From assembly GCA_040797845.1 (NCBI GenBank), contig JBFNFA010000003.1, positions 1 to 64,000 of the forward strand: a stretch of DNA of 64,000 nucleotides. Direction: 5' to 3'. Under the pieces are notes generated by a model, which was not told where the DNA came from, did no database searches, and saw only the letters and a program-made list of their open reading frames with translations. Below, one piece after another: positions 8,513-16,848 of the stretch (position 1 is its first letter; every line of letters starts with the position of its first letter). Source of the stretch: Clostridium_AW sp040797845 (GTDB taxonomy: Bacteria > Bacillota > Clostridia > Clostridiales > Clostridiaceae). A program made the translations under genes and the position numbers.

Positions 8513-8878
8513 ATGAAAAATATCAAAGCTATTGTTTTAGAAAAATATAACGATATCACAAAATATAAAGAAATAAATGAAAATGTATATAAAAATTTAT
8601 CTGACGGGAATTTCAGAATTACGTTATCTTGTGAATTAGAAAAAGGGGAAGATAGTCAATATCCATTAGAAGATATTTTAGACAAATATTATGTAAATTG
8701 CACTGATTACTTTGAAGAAGAAAATGATGGAGCCATAAGAATTCTAATTTTTGAATTAGAAGGCAGTCTTAATGATAATGAAGATAATTACGATAATCTT
8801 ATGGAAGTGTCTAAAATAATTGGTAAGCGAGTATGTAAGAAAGAGGAGGATGGATATATTAAACTAATTATAGAATAA
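8513..8878 (+). CDS. Acidic hypothetical protein
   Basis: 121 aa, acidic, soluble, predicted alpha/beta; no signal, membrane segment or known motif. It starts MKNIKAIVLEKYNDIT and contains ELEKGEDSQYPLEDILDKYYVNCTDYFEEENDGA. Ribosome site AAGAAAGG. It closes the run of immunity-like genes and is followed by boundary hairpin copy 4, so it may be the last gene of that transcript. Confidence 0.55.
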   Translation: MKNIKAIVLEKYNDITKYKEINENVYKNLSDGNFRITLSCELEKGEDSQYPLEDILDKYYVNCTDYFEEENDGAIRILIFELEGSLNDNEDNYDNLMEVSKIIGKRVCKKEEDGYIKLIIE

Positions 8879-8913
8879 AATTCATATTAGATTTGTAAAT
8901 TCCAATTTATCTG

Positions 8914-8952
8914 AACACTGTATTATTCAAAATTGAATTCTACGGTGTTTTT
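8914..8952 (+). repeat. Cassette-boundary hairpin, copy 4
   Basis: AACACTGTATTATTCAA and TTGAATTCTACGGTGTT form the stem, followed by TTTA. The stop codon of the - strand frame 8940-9164 lies inside its right arm. Confidence 0.8.
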
Positions 8953-9164
8953 ATATCTTCTTTATCATCGATCCATTCTTCGGAATACCCGCAGTCACAA
9001 CGTAGGTATCGTGTTACCTTTATAGCGCTAAGAACAGTAAATCCAGTCATTATAATATTTTCACTGCCGTATGATCCCACTTTATCCACAGCTTCATGGT
9101 AATAATTAAATTTTATCATAATAAATGTAAATAGGAAATTGAAAGCAATTAATATTAATAGCAT
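8940..9164 (-). CDS. Possible truncated membrane/zinc-ribbon-like protein
   Basis: 74 aa: one hydrophobic N-terminal segment (LLILIAFNFLFTFIMI), then SYGSENIIMTGFTVLSAIKVTRYLRCDCGYSEEWIDDKEDI. The C-terminal CDCGYSEEWIDDKED text looks like genuine coding sequence, but the frame ends in KTP-stop using bases of boundary hairpin copy 4, and there is no ribosome site at the ATG. It may be a gene whose 3' end was replaced by the repeat. Confidence 0.4.
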   Translation of the reverse strand: MLLILIAFNFLFTFIMIKFNYYHEAVDKVGSYGSENIIMTGFTVLSAIKVTRYLRCDCGYSEEWIDDKEDIKTP

Positions 9165-9338
9165 TAACTATCTATATATGAAAAATGAATTGAATATTTC
9201 TATTGAAGCATTAAAATGTATTAAATTGGAGCAAGCGTAAGGAATGAAATGCGTATGTAAGGGGAAGAATGTTTGAAAATTTCTTGGAAAAGTTTTAGTT
9301 TTGATTGAGTTTAACATTATGCAAACATAGAAATGTTA

Positions 9339-9367
9339 TTGACTTGATAGTTGGGGAATGATACAAT
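9339..9367 (+). promoter_or_regulatory. Promoter of the DUF6323-DUF6179 operon
   Basis: TTGACT, 17-base spacer, TACAAT. The rest of the 9165-9471 gap shows no gene or repeat copy. Confidence 0.65.
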
Positions 9368-9471
9368 CATATTTTGTATAGTAATTTTAAATATAAATAC
9401 TCAATTATATCATAACATATTTAAAACAAAAAGTCAATAGGAAATTTAAAAAAAGCAAGGGGGGTTAATTT

Positions 9472-9939
9472 GTGAAAAATTATATTGTGTCTATTCCAAA
9501 TTCTATAATAAATAGTCAAGCATTTATACAAATTCAGCAAATCAACGAAGAGACTTTGGAATATGGATTAAAACTTTTAGAGAAAGATATAAAAACAATT
9601 ATAGAAACGAGAAATGAAGCTTTAGTAAGTAGTGGTAGAGTAGAATTTGGCGGAGGTATAATCACAAAAATTATTTCTAATTTTTGTGATTCGCCTTATA
9701 TTTTACAAGATAATTATGTTGAAACTATAAATGATCTTATAGAAACTTTTTATTATTATAAAAATGAAACAATGGAAGAGATAAGTGATGATGAGTTAAT
9801 TGAGTTGATGAAAGAGTATTTTGATAATAGATGCCAAGGGGATTTAGAACTCCTTAGATATAAATACTTGAATAAAATAGCTCACAATATAAAGTATGGA
9901 GTGGCTGATTATTTAAATGTGGATGGAGATGAAGAATAA
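9472..9939 (+). CDS. DUF6323 family protein
   Basis: 155 aa. Matches my memory of the DUF6323 family: NEETLEYGLKLLEKDIKTIIETRNEALVSSGRVEFGGGIITKII, CDSPYILQDNYVETINDLIETFYYYKNE and the CQGDLELLRYK tail. Function unknown. GTG start with GGGGGG-type ribosome site (GCAAGGGGGG). It overlaps the next gene by one base (TAATG), and these two families usually occur together, so they likely form a functional pair. Confidence 0.8.
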   Translation: MKNYIVSIPNSIINSQAFIQIQQINEETLEYGLKLLEKDIKTIIETRNEALVSSGRVEFGGGIITKIISNFCDSPYILQDNYVETINDLIETFYYYKNETMEEISDDELIELMKEYFDNRCQGDLELLRYKYLNKIAHNIKYGVADYLNVDGDEE

Positions 9940-11297
9940 TGGATAATTTTATTACGAATAAAAGATATGATTTTGAAAACTTATTAAGTAAGAAACATTA
10001 TTTTCGATCTTTGATAGAAGTGCTTCATTCAAATAATCTACTAAATATAAGAGATATTGAGAATATTCAACTTCAATTGCTAGATATTTTAACAGAAATG
10101 GTAGGTTATTATACAAGAAATGAAAGTTCTTCAATTAGAGTGGAAGTTGCAAATCAAATTATGTTATCTATTTGTTACACCATTGGATTGTTTTTAAAGA
10201 ATCAGTCAACAATAGAGGAAAGTATAGCTTTAATTAAAAATAAGGAAGTAAAGTATTTGTTTTATCAGGGGGAAAAGATATTAAAGGCCAAGGTAGATGA
10301 ATGTGAAAGATTATTTAAAATTGTAAAAGAAACTAAATTACAAACAAAGAATTATGCCTATATAGATACTATTGGTTATGGAATTCCATTATTTTTTAAA
10401 GAGTATGATGTTAGATTTGCAAGTCATGAAACTCCAGGTTCTATAGATTATCCACTAGCCATAGACGAAATGGATTTAGTAGGAATTGAATATATAGAGG
10501 ATTATTTAAATAAAATAATTCTTGAAAATAAGTTCTGTTCATACTTTGATGGTTCAGAAATTAAAGCTTTATTAAAAGGATTTAACAAAGACTCTAATCA
10601 TATGCTAATTAATATTTTTCAGTTAGTTGTTACCAACTACCTAGGGTGTACTCTAATAGGAAAAGAGAGTAGGTCCTTAGAGATAACTAAAGGGGATAGA
10701 ACATATCTTAAAAGTATCATGAAAGACTTATCTCAAGTAGAGTTTAGAAGATTAATTTTTGGGGCATCAGAAAAACTTTGTCAGAAACTTTTTATTAAGG
10801 ATAAAAAGTTTACTAAGTATATAAACAATACTGTTCTCAAGATTGAATCTGAAATAAAAAGATGTATTGAAACTAACACTTTGGAAAATATATTTATCAC
10901 TTTAGGTGGGTCAAAGGAAAATGTGCTTAAATATGAGGATGGTAAGAGTTTAGATGATAGTAGATTTAGGAATATAACCGAAGAGATTAGAGATTGTAGT
11001 AGAGTAGAAGACAAAATAAAGATTATTAGAGAAGAATTTCATAGTTTAAAGGACCTGATAGATGTATTTAGTTCTGATTGTATATTTGATGATGAATTTA
11101 TTGATATTTTTAAAACTCTAGATGATTTTGAAGTAGCTTTACTAATTAAGAGCATTTCTAATAATAAAGCTCTAGATAATTATTATGGCACTGAAAGTGA
11201 AAAAGAATGGCATGAAAAGTTTAATAAATATTTGGAAAGCTTTGATGATATGAAAAAAGGAGAATTAATTAGAATATCTCAGGGAATTAACATGTAA
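9939..11297 (+). CDS. DUF6179 family protein
   Basis: 452 aa, helical, soluble; resembles DUF6179, the usual partner of DUF6323. Segments RYDFENLLSKKHYFRSLIEV at the start and YGIPLFFKEYDVRFASHETPGSIDYPLA in the middle are distinctive. The biochemical role is unknown. Translationally coupled to the upstream gene by the TAATG overlap. The reading frame runs to a normal stop, immediately followed by a glutaminase relic. Confidence 0.8.
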   Translation: MDNFITNKRYDFENLLSKKHYFRSLIEVLHSNNLLNIRDIENIQLQLLDILTEMVGYYTRNESSSIRVEVANQIMLSICYTIGLFLKNQSTIEESIALIKNKEVKYLFYQGEKILKAKVDECERLFKIVKETKLQTKNYAYIDTIGYGIPLFFKEYDVRFASHETPGSIDYPLAIDEMDLVGIEYIEDYLNKIILENKFCSYFDGSEIKALLKGFNKDSNHMLINIFQLVVTNYLGCTLIGKESRSLEITKGDRTYLKSIMKDLSQVEFRRLIFGASEKLCQKLFIKDKKFTKYINNTVLKIESEIKRCIETNTLENIFITLGGSKENVLKYEDGKSLDDSRFRNITEEIRDCSRVEDKIKIIREEFHSLKDLIDVFSSDCIFDDEFIDIFKTLDDFEVALLIKSISNNKALDNYYGTESEKEWHEKFNKYLESFDDMKKGELIRISQGINM

Positions 11298-11298
11298 A

Positions 11299-11567
11299 TA
11301 TGGTATAGTTCCATGGTCAAATGAAAGTATAATTCCAGAAGAGATTAATAGAATAGTAAAGGCGATTATGACAACTTGTAGATTATATGATACATCTGGT
11401 GAGTTTGCTGTTAACGTTGGTATTCCTGCTAAGGGCGGAGTAGGTGTTGCATAATGGGAGTTGTTCCAAATCGCATGGGAATAGCAGTTGTTGGATTAGT
11501 CTTTGATAAACATGGAAACAGCACTGGTGGAACAAAGATTTTAGAAGAACTTTCTAAAAAGTATTAA
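11299..11567 (+). pseudogene. Glutaminase (GlsA) C-terminal relic
   Basis: Two frames carry the end of a serine-dependent beta-lactamase-type glutaminase: EINRIVKAIMTTCRLYD and TSGEFAVNVGIPAKGGVGV, then after a frameshift and stop (around 11450) GVVPNRMGIAVVG and KILEELSKKY. The N-terminal two thirds with the catalytic Ser-Lys are absent. Clearly a non-functional remnant. Confidence 0.85.
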
Positions 11568-11692
11568 AGTGTGTTAAAGCAATCTAATGTATGTTATAAT
11601 TAGGAGAAAATCATAAATTAAGTTTTTACTTGCAAATTAGTATAAAAATATATATAATTAACATACAATATAGATTAAAACAGCATTGATAA

Positions 11693-11910
11693 AAGCTACG
11701 ATTTATAAATTTCTTAAGAGAGCCGATGGTTGGTGAGAATCGGTGAAAGGATAAATCCTTCCACTTTTGGAGCTGTCGATGATGAATCGAAAGGTTAGTA
11801 ACCTTTATCCTACTTTTGTCGAGAGGTTGGTTCTCTTTGTGAATCAACAATTTGGGTGGCAACGCGGATTACTTCCGTCCCAGTTATATAAGGGGACGGA
11901 GTTTTTTTAT
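11693..11910 (+). promoter_or_regulatory. T-box leader of serS
   Basis: Stem I spans roughly 11715-11840 (AAGAGAGCC pairs with GGTTCTCTT). The T-box sequence GGGTGGCAACGCGG is at 11854-11867, and the terminator (CCGTCCC...GGGGACGG, T7) at 11873-11908. T-boxes sense uncharged tRNA; here tRNA-Ser is inferred from the gene. The specifier codon was not assigned with certainty. Confidence 0.92.
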
Positions 11911-11974
11911 TTTATTGATTAAAAGCTATAATAAAGCTAAAATATTATTTATATTTAATTTAGGAGGAGACACT

Positions 11975-13252
11975 ATGTTAGATTTAAAATTTGTAAGGGA
12001 AAATCCCGAAGTTGTTAAGCAAAATATGAGAAATAAGTTTCAGGATAATAAGCTTCACTTAGTAGATGAAGTAATTGCTATAGATCTTGAGCTAAGAAAT
12101 GCAAAGCAAGAAGCTGATTCTTTAAGATCAAATAGAAATAAGATTTCAAAGCAAATTGGTGGACTTATGGCTCAAGGTAAAAAAGAAGAAGCAGAAGAAA
12201 TGAAAAAACAAGTTACAGCACATTCTGAACATTTAGCACAGCTAGAAGCAAAAGAAGGGGAACTTGAAGATAAAATTAAAAACAATATGATGGCTATTCC
12301 AAACATAATCGATCCAAGTGTTCCTATAGGTAAAGATGATAGTGAAAATGTAGAAATTCAACGTTATGGTGAGCCAGTTGTACCTGATTTTGAAATTCCA
12401 TATCATACTGATATTATGGAAAAATTTAATGGTGTTGACTTAGAAAGTGCTAGAAAGGTTGCTGGTAATGGTTTCTATTACCTAATGGGAGACATTGCTA
12501 GACTTCATTCAGCAGTAATTTCTTATGCAAGAGACTTTATGATAAATCGTGGTTTCACATATTGTATCCCACCTTTTATGATTCGTAGTGAAGTTGTAAC
12601 TGGTGTTATGAGTTTTGCAGAAATGGATGCCATGATGTACAAAATAGAAGGTGAAGATTTATATTTAATTGGAACTAGTGAGCATTCTATGATTGGTAAA
12701 TTTATTGATACTATACTACCAGAAGAAACTTTACCACATACATTAACTAGCTATTCTCCTTGCTTTAGAAAAGAAAAAGGAGCACATGGTATTGAAGAAA
12801 GAGGAGTATATAGAATTCATCAATTTGAAAAACAAGAAATGATTGTTGTATGTAAGCCAGAAGATAGTATGATGTGGTACGATAAGTTATGGCAAAATAC
12901 AGTGGATCTATTCCGTTCCTTAGATATACCAGTAAGAACTTTAGAGTGTTGTTCTGGTGACTTAGCAGATTTAAAGGTGAAATCAGTAGACGTAGAAGCA
13001 TGGTCTCCTAGACAAAAGAAATACTTTGAAATAGGAAGCTGCTCCAATTTAGGGGATGCACAAGCACGTAGACTAAAAATTCGTGTAAATGGTGAAGATG
13101 GCAAATACTTTGCACATACATTAAACAATACAGTAGTTGCACCTCCAAGAATGTTAATTGCTTTCTTAGAGAACAACTTAAATCCAGATGGTTCTGTAAA
13201 TATTCCAACTGCATTACAACCATATATGGGCGGTATGACAGTTATTAAATAA
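11975..13252 (+). CDS. serS: Seryl-tRNA synthetase
   Basis: 425 aa, the usual length. Charges tRNA-Ser in the cytosol. N-terminal tRNA-binding coiled coil (about residues 28-105: ELRNAKQEADSLRSNRNKISKQI), then the class II core: motif 2 SPCFRKEKGAHGIEERGVYRIHQFEKQE, and motif 3 NTVVAPPRMLIAFLEN. The start at 11975 has TAGGAGGAG seven bases upstream; the open frame extends further 5' only into the T-box. Regulated by the T-box. A terminator follows at 13256-13298. This is a core gene between two accessory stretches. Confidence 0.97.
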   Translation: MLDLKFVRENPEVVKQNMRNKFQDNKLHLVDEVIAIDLELRNAKQEADSLRSNRNKISKQIGGLMAQGKKEEAEEMKKQVTAHSEHLAQLEAKEGELEDKIKNNMMAIPNIIDPSVPIGKDDSENVEIQRYGEPVVPDFEIPYHTDIMEKFNGVDLESARKVAGNGFYYLMGDIARLHSAVISYARDFMINRGFTYCIPPFMIRSEVVTGVMSFAEMDAMMYKIEGEDLYLIGTSEHSMIGKFIDTILPEETLPHTLTSYSPCFRKEKGAHGIEERGVYRIHQFEKQEMIVVCKPEDSMMWYDKLWQNTVDLFRSLDIPVRTLECCSGDLADLKVKSVDVEAWSPRQKKYFEIGSCSNLGDAQARRLKIRVNGEDGKYFAHTLNNTVVAPPRMLIAFLENNLNPDGSVNIPTALQPYMGGMTVIK

Positions 13253-13255
13253 TAG

Positions 13256-13298
13256 CAAAAAAAGCTTTCGCTTCTATATGGAGTGAAGGCTTTTATTC
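13256..13298 (+). terminator. serS terminator
   Basis: AAAGCTTTCGCT and AGTGAAGGCTTTT form a stem around TCTATATGG, ending in T-rich sequence. Confidence 0.7.
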
Positions 13299-13382
13299 GT
13301 TTAAGACTAGAAAATATAAGAGAAACAACATTAATTTCAAGAGATAAAAAAACATTACTTCCATAGATAACTGACTAAAATA

Positions 13383-13391
13383 TGGTATAAT
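13383..13391 (+). promoter_or_regulatory. Extended -10 promoter of the shared family
   Basis: AATATGGTATAATTAAAAG matches the promoter segment of the boundary modules (TGnTATAAT) although no hairpin copy is nearby. It would drive the genes at 13466 and 13964. Confidence 0.55.
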
Positions 13392-13465
13392 TAAAAGATT
13401 AGAGGAAGCGATATAAGAAAGGTTTATTATTATTTTTTAGCTATAATTATAGAAGAGAGGTTTTT

Positions 13466-13927
13466 ATGAATATTTTTGATATTATTATTCCAGCGCTATT
13501 TATTTTAATTATTTTAAAAGAATTAAGATATAAAAAAATGCTAATAATCCCCACAAGAAAAAGCTATGGAGAAATCATTGTGGTTTTATTTAGTATAATT
13601 ATTTTCATTTGGATTATATATTCTTATGCTAAGACTTGGAATCATTATACAATAGGAGTATTAGGAATTCTTGCGCTTATAAGCGGTTGGATTAAGGAAG
13701 GAATTAGCTCAAAGGGTTTCATATCAATGTATAAATATAAAAAGATCATATTATGGGAGGAAATTGAAAAAGTTACCATAATTAGTGCAAAAGATGTAAA
13801 GGTTAAGTTATTCGGTGGTTTTATGGAACAAACATTTCATTTCAAAAAGAGTGATTATGATAAAGTCATTAATATGTTAAAAGAAAATTTGACCATTAAA
13901 GCTGAAATAGAAACAACGGTTAAATGA
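13466..13927 (+). CDS. Membrane protein with PH-like C-terminal domain, unknown
   Basis: 153 aa. Three hydrophobic segments (about 4-19, 38-54, 60-73) followed by a soluble C-terminal part whose strand pattern (ISMYKYKKIILWEEIEKVTII, VKVKLFGGFMEQTFHF) resembles the PH-like domains of small DUF5673-type membrane proteins. Function unknown. Ribosome site AGAGAGG. Followed closely by 13964-14371. Confidence 0.6.
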   Translation: MNIFDIIIPALFILIILKELRYKKMLIIPTRKSYGEIIVVLFSIIIFIWIIYSYAKTWNHYTIGVLGILALISGWIKEGISSKGFISMYKYKKIILWEEIEKVTIISAKDVKVKLFGGFMEQTFHFKKSDYDKVINMLKENLTIKAEIETTVK

Positions 13928-13963
13928 GAAAGTGAAAGATGTGATATTTTAGGAGAAGAGAGC

Positions 13964-14371
13964 ATGGATATATTATTTAAAGAAGAATATCTCAAAAAAT
14001 TAAAATATAGCGATGGTGAATGGTTTGTAAAAATCGATGAACTTGATAATTCGGTAGAAGTATACATTCAAGGAGATTACAAAGAGGCGGATGAGTATTA
14101 TATAGAATTAGCAGATAAAATATTAAAAAGTTATGAGAAACACAAAGCAACGGCATTAGATCGCCTTAAAAATTGGCTTCCATATAAAGAGTCATATTCA
14201 TGTGACACTATTGATTTTGGTGATTACGAATATGGTCCAGGAAGATCATTTGTGGGTTTTAAAATGAATTTTAAAAGGAACTGTAAAGATTATAACGATA
14301 TATACACAAACTATACAATAAAATTTAAAGAGGACGGATGGCCTATAGGTTTAGAAATGTGGTTTGATTAG
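13964..14371 (+). CDS. Hypothetical cytosolic protein (immunity-like)
   Basis: 135 aa, acidic, aromatic-rich: YSDGEWFVKIDELDNSVEVYIQGDY, then CDTIDFGDYEYGPGRSFVGFKMN and the ending GWPIGLEMWFD. The alternating strand pattern and Trp/Gly-rich ending are like DUF6985-type proteins that accompany toxin systems, but no firm family can be given. AGGAGAAGAG precedes the ATG. A convergent terminator follows. Confidence 0.55.
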   Translation: MDILFKEEYLKKLKYSDGEWFVKIDELDNSVEVYIQGDYKEADEYYIELADKILKSYEKHKATALDRLKNWLPYKESYSCDTIDFGDYEYGPGRSFVGFKMNFKRNCKDYNDIYTNYTIKFKEDGWPIGLEMWFD

Positions 14372-14373
14372 GA

Positions 14374-14407
14374 ATAGCACTATTAAGTTAATAGTGCTAT
14401 ATTTTTT
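14374..14407. terminator. Terminator between convergent genes
   Basis: ATAGCACTATT / AATAGTGCTAT with AAGTT loop and T6 downstream. Confidence 0.8.
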
Positions 14408-14420
14408 AATGTATGTGGTA

Positions 14421-15260
14421 CTAACGATTATCTCTTATCAATACATTGATGTTAAAATGTTTTCCAGGGCCTTTATAGCGTGGATACTTCCCTTCATTTT
14501 TTGTACCTTCTCCAATAAGAATTGCAGACTTAGGACACTGGCTATAACAACGCAAACACAACATGCAATTATCCTCAAATTTATAAGTGTCCCCACACTT
14601 TTTGATGTTTTGAGTAGGACATATACGCTCACATTTGCCACAGTTGATACAGTGTGTTAAGTCAATCTTAAATTCTTTACTCAGCATATCAATCACCTTA
14701 TCAATATGACTTCTCTGAAAATTACCAAGAAGAAAGCCTATAATATTTTTACCAATGATGTGTTCTTGGTTATTAGTGATTGCAAGTGCCAATTTTTTCA
14801 CCTTTGACAGGGACTTTTGGTGCAGCTTATCAACACGATAATCATTCTTAGGTCGATAAAATCTGAATTCTGGTATATGAAAGTTGTTCATCATTCTAAA
14901 ATGCATTGTTTGTTTAAGATTATAACCTTTTTCAATAAGCATTTTGCCTATATGATAAGCAGTATCGCCAGAGGCTAATGCTTGAGTGGCAAAGATGCTA
15001 GCGGATTGAGCATTAGTTGCATTTGGAAATTGATTAATAAAATTAAGCATGAGTTTTGGGGCTGTTGAGCCGTATACCGGGAAACCCAATATAATATGAT
15101 TGACATCCTTAACTTGTTCTAGTACATTTTCTGGGGTGACTGTTTCAATAGAATAAGATTGGACTTGATGGTTTTGTGCTGTCAATTGTTGTTGGAGTGC
15201 ATTTGCCATCCACCAGGTATTGCCTGTACCACTAAAGTAATAAATAATCATTTTTTTCAC
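14421..15260 (-). CDS. EFR1-family flavodoxin/ferredoxin fusion
   Basis: 279 aa. N-terminal flavodoxin-like domain with the FMN phosphate loop FSGTGNTWWMA (about residues 9-19) and GFPVYGSTAPKL; C-terminal two 4Fe-4S clusters, CINCGKCERICP and CMLCLRCYSQCPKSAI (about 205-250). The family couples flavin and iron-sulfur electron transfer in anaerobes; the electron partners are unknown. ATG at 15260 has AGGAGG at the expected distance. Single gene, convergent with 13964-14371. Confidence 0.9.
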   Translation of the reverse strand: MKKMIIYYFSGTGNTWWMANALQQQLTAQNHQVQSYSIETVTPENVLEQVKDVNHIILGFPVYGSTAPKLMLNFINQFPNATNAQSASIFATQALASGDTAYHIGKMLIEKGYNLKQTMHFRMMNNFHIPEFRFYRPKNDYRVDKLHQKSLSKVKKLALAITNNQEHIIGKNIIGFLLGNFQRSHIDKVIDMLSKEFKIDLTHCINCGKCERICPTQNIKKCGDTYKFEDNCMLCLRCYSQCPKSAILIGEGTKNEGKYPRYKGPGKHFNINVLIRDNR

Positions 15261-15453
15261 TACAAAGCCTCCTATTATTCATTATCCTATACTCAAAGAT
15301 TATTAGTCTTTATTTTTCTAAACTAAATCATATTCATTGATAATTGTACAGCATATCATTCTAATATAAGCCGATAGATCTATCAATAAGGGAGAGAGAA
15401 GTTTAATAAGAATTGAAAGATAATTTTATAACTTAGGGAATTATATAATTACA

Positions 15454-15534
15454 AAGAAGCCTTACGTATCTTTGGGATTTATGGAAACAGGTGATATTGA
15501 AGATGGTGAATTGCTAGCGAAATTGACTTTGTAG
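15454..15534 (+). pseudogene. GNAT acetyltransferase C-terminal relic
   Basis: A 26-codon stretch reads KKPYVSLGFMETGDIEDGEL and ends LAKLTL-stop, the typical C terminus of a polyamine-type GNAT (GF.xTGeIEDGE). No upstream frame exists. The rest of 15261-15589 shows no gene. Confidence 0.6.
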
Positions 15535-15589
15535 AACCGATTTAATTTTTTATTATGAAAGTTTAATTTTAGAAAAATTCAAAATTAGG

Positions 15590-15618
15590 TTGACAAATAT
15601 AAAATGCTGTTGTAGACT
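15590..15618 (+). promoter_or_regulatory. Promoter of the lysine transporter operon
   Basis: TTGACA, 17-base spacer, TAGACT, ending ~35 bases before the riboswitch. Confidence 0.65.
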
Positions 15619-15641
15619 TGATATAACAAAACTTAATAAGG

Positions 15642-15899
15642 CCTCACTTTCACAAGTGAGGTAGAGGCGCGACATTTAACAGTCTTTAGAGGAGCCTGAG
15701 AGGCATTGATACTAAGGAGAAGGAAATATCGCCGAAGCTTGCAATATTCTCAAGTATTGCTTGCTGGGTCTGCAGCTAAGAACTGCAGGACTGTCTCAAT
15801 AGACTTCCCGGTTTATTGAGTTGAGCTATCTCATTTTAGGGAAAGAAGAGGAATTAGGACAAGTGTATTGTGACCTGAGTTCATCTCAGGTCTTTTTTT
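15642..15899 (+). promoter_or_regulatory. Lysine riboswitch (L-box) with terminator
   Basis: The conserved L-box text is present: GAGGTAGAGGCGCGA (15659-15673), GGAGCC, GAGGC, GCCGAAGC, GCTGGGTCTGCAG, GGACTGTC and the closing GAGCTATCTCA (15824-15834). The terminator GACCTGAG-TTCAT-CTCAGGTC plus T7 is at 15872-15899. An extra perfect 8-bp hairpin (CCTCACTT/AAGTGAGG, 15642-15661) overlaps the 5' strand of P1. Lysine binding should stop transcription of the downstream ABC transporter. Confidence 0.93.
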
Positions 15900-15946
15900 G
15901 CGTTTTAAAATACCTAAAATAATAAAAAAATGGGGGAGAAAACATT

Positions 15947-16783
15947 ATGAAAAGAAAAATATCAATGCTTTTAGCAGCATCATTATCAGCAATTATGCTT
16001 TTTACAGGTTGTGGATCCAAAGGTTCAAAGGAGCAAGCTAAAGTAGAATCAGACACATTTAAAGTGGGTCTTGAATGTGGATATGCACCATTTAACTGGA
16101 CTCAAATGAATGATTCAAATGGAGCAGTAAAAATTGATGGAAATGCAGAATATGCAGGTGGATACGATATAGAAATGGCTAAGAAGATTGCAGATGGATT
16201 AGGAAAAGAATTAGTTGTAGTTAAAACAGAATGGGATGGTCTTGTACCAGCATTAACTTCAGGAAAAATAGATGCAATTATGGCTGGTATGTCACCAACA
16301 GCAAAACGTAAAGAGTCAATTGACTTCTCAGATAATTACTATAAATCAGATTTAGTTATGGTGGTTAAAAAAGGTGGGAAATATGAAGGGGCAACTTCTA
16401 TACAAGATTTCAAAGGAGCGAAGGTAACTGCTCAATTAAATACATTCCACTATTCAGTAATAGATCAAATAAATGGTGTAGCTAAAAAGCCAGCAATGGA
16501 CAACTTCCCAGCAATGAGAGTTGCTCTTGAATCAGGAATGATTGATGGATACGTATCAGAACGTCCAGAAGCTATTAGTGCAGAAGCTGCTAATTCAAAC
16601 TTTAAAATGGTGGAATTTAAAGATGGATTTACTACTTCAGATGATGACACTGCAATTGCTGTAGGTGTTACAAAGGGTAGCGAATTAACTAAGGAAATCA
16701 ATGAAATATTAAAAGGTATTTCAGAAGAAGAACGTACAAAAATAATGGATGATGCTATTAAAAATCAGCCAGCAGCACAATAG
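15947..16783 (+). CDS. Lysine (basic amino acid) ABC transporter, substrate-binding lipoprotein
   Basis: 278 aa. Lipoprotein signal with lipobox LFTGC (Cys about residue 22), then a family-3 solute-binding domain: FKVGLECGYAPFNW, YAGGYDIEMAKKIADGLGKEL, LTSGKIDAIMAGMSPTAKRKESIDFSDNYY, and the C-terminal ISEEERTKIMDDAI. It captures an amino acid outside the membrane and delivers it to the permease encoded next. The family alone does not give the substrate; the lysine riboswitch upstream indicates lysine. Ribosome site GGGGGAGA. Confidence 0.9.
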   Translation: MKRKISMLLAASLSAIMLFTGCGSKGSKEQAKVESDTFKVGLECGYAPFNWTQMNDSNGAVKIDGNAEYAGGYDIEMAKKIADGLGKELVVVKTEWDGLVPALTSGKIDAIMAGMSPTAKRKESIDFSDNYYKSDLVMVVKKGGKYEGATSIQDFKGAKVTAQLNTFHYSVIDQINGVAKKPAMDNFPAMRVALESGMIDGYVSERPEAISAEAANSNFKMVEFKDGFTTSDDDTAIAVGVTKGSELTKEINEILKGISEEERTKIMDDAIKNQPAAQ

Positions 16784-16848
16784 TTAATATTTGAAACCAG
16801 GTATATTTATAGCATTTAGTTTCAAGATATTTTTAAAGGAGGAAAATT

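Noticed and set aside
12765..13223. Several - strand frames inside serS
   Set aside because: All are antisense shadows of a core aminoacyl-tRNA synthetase gene.
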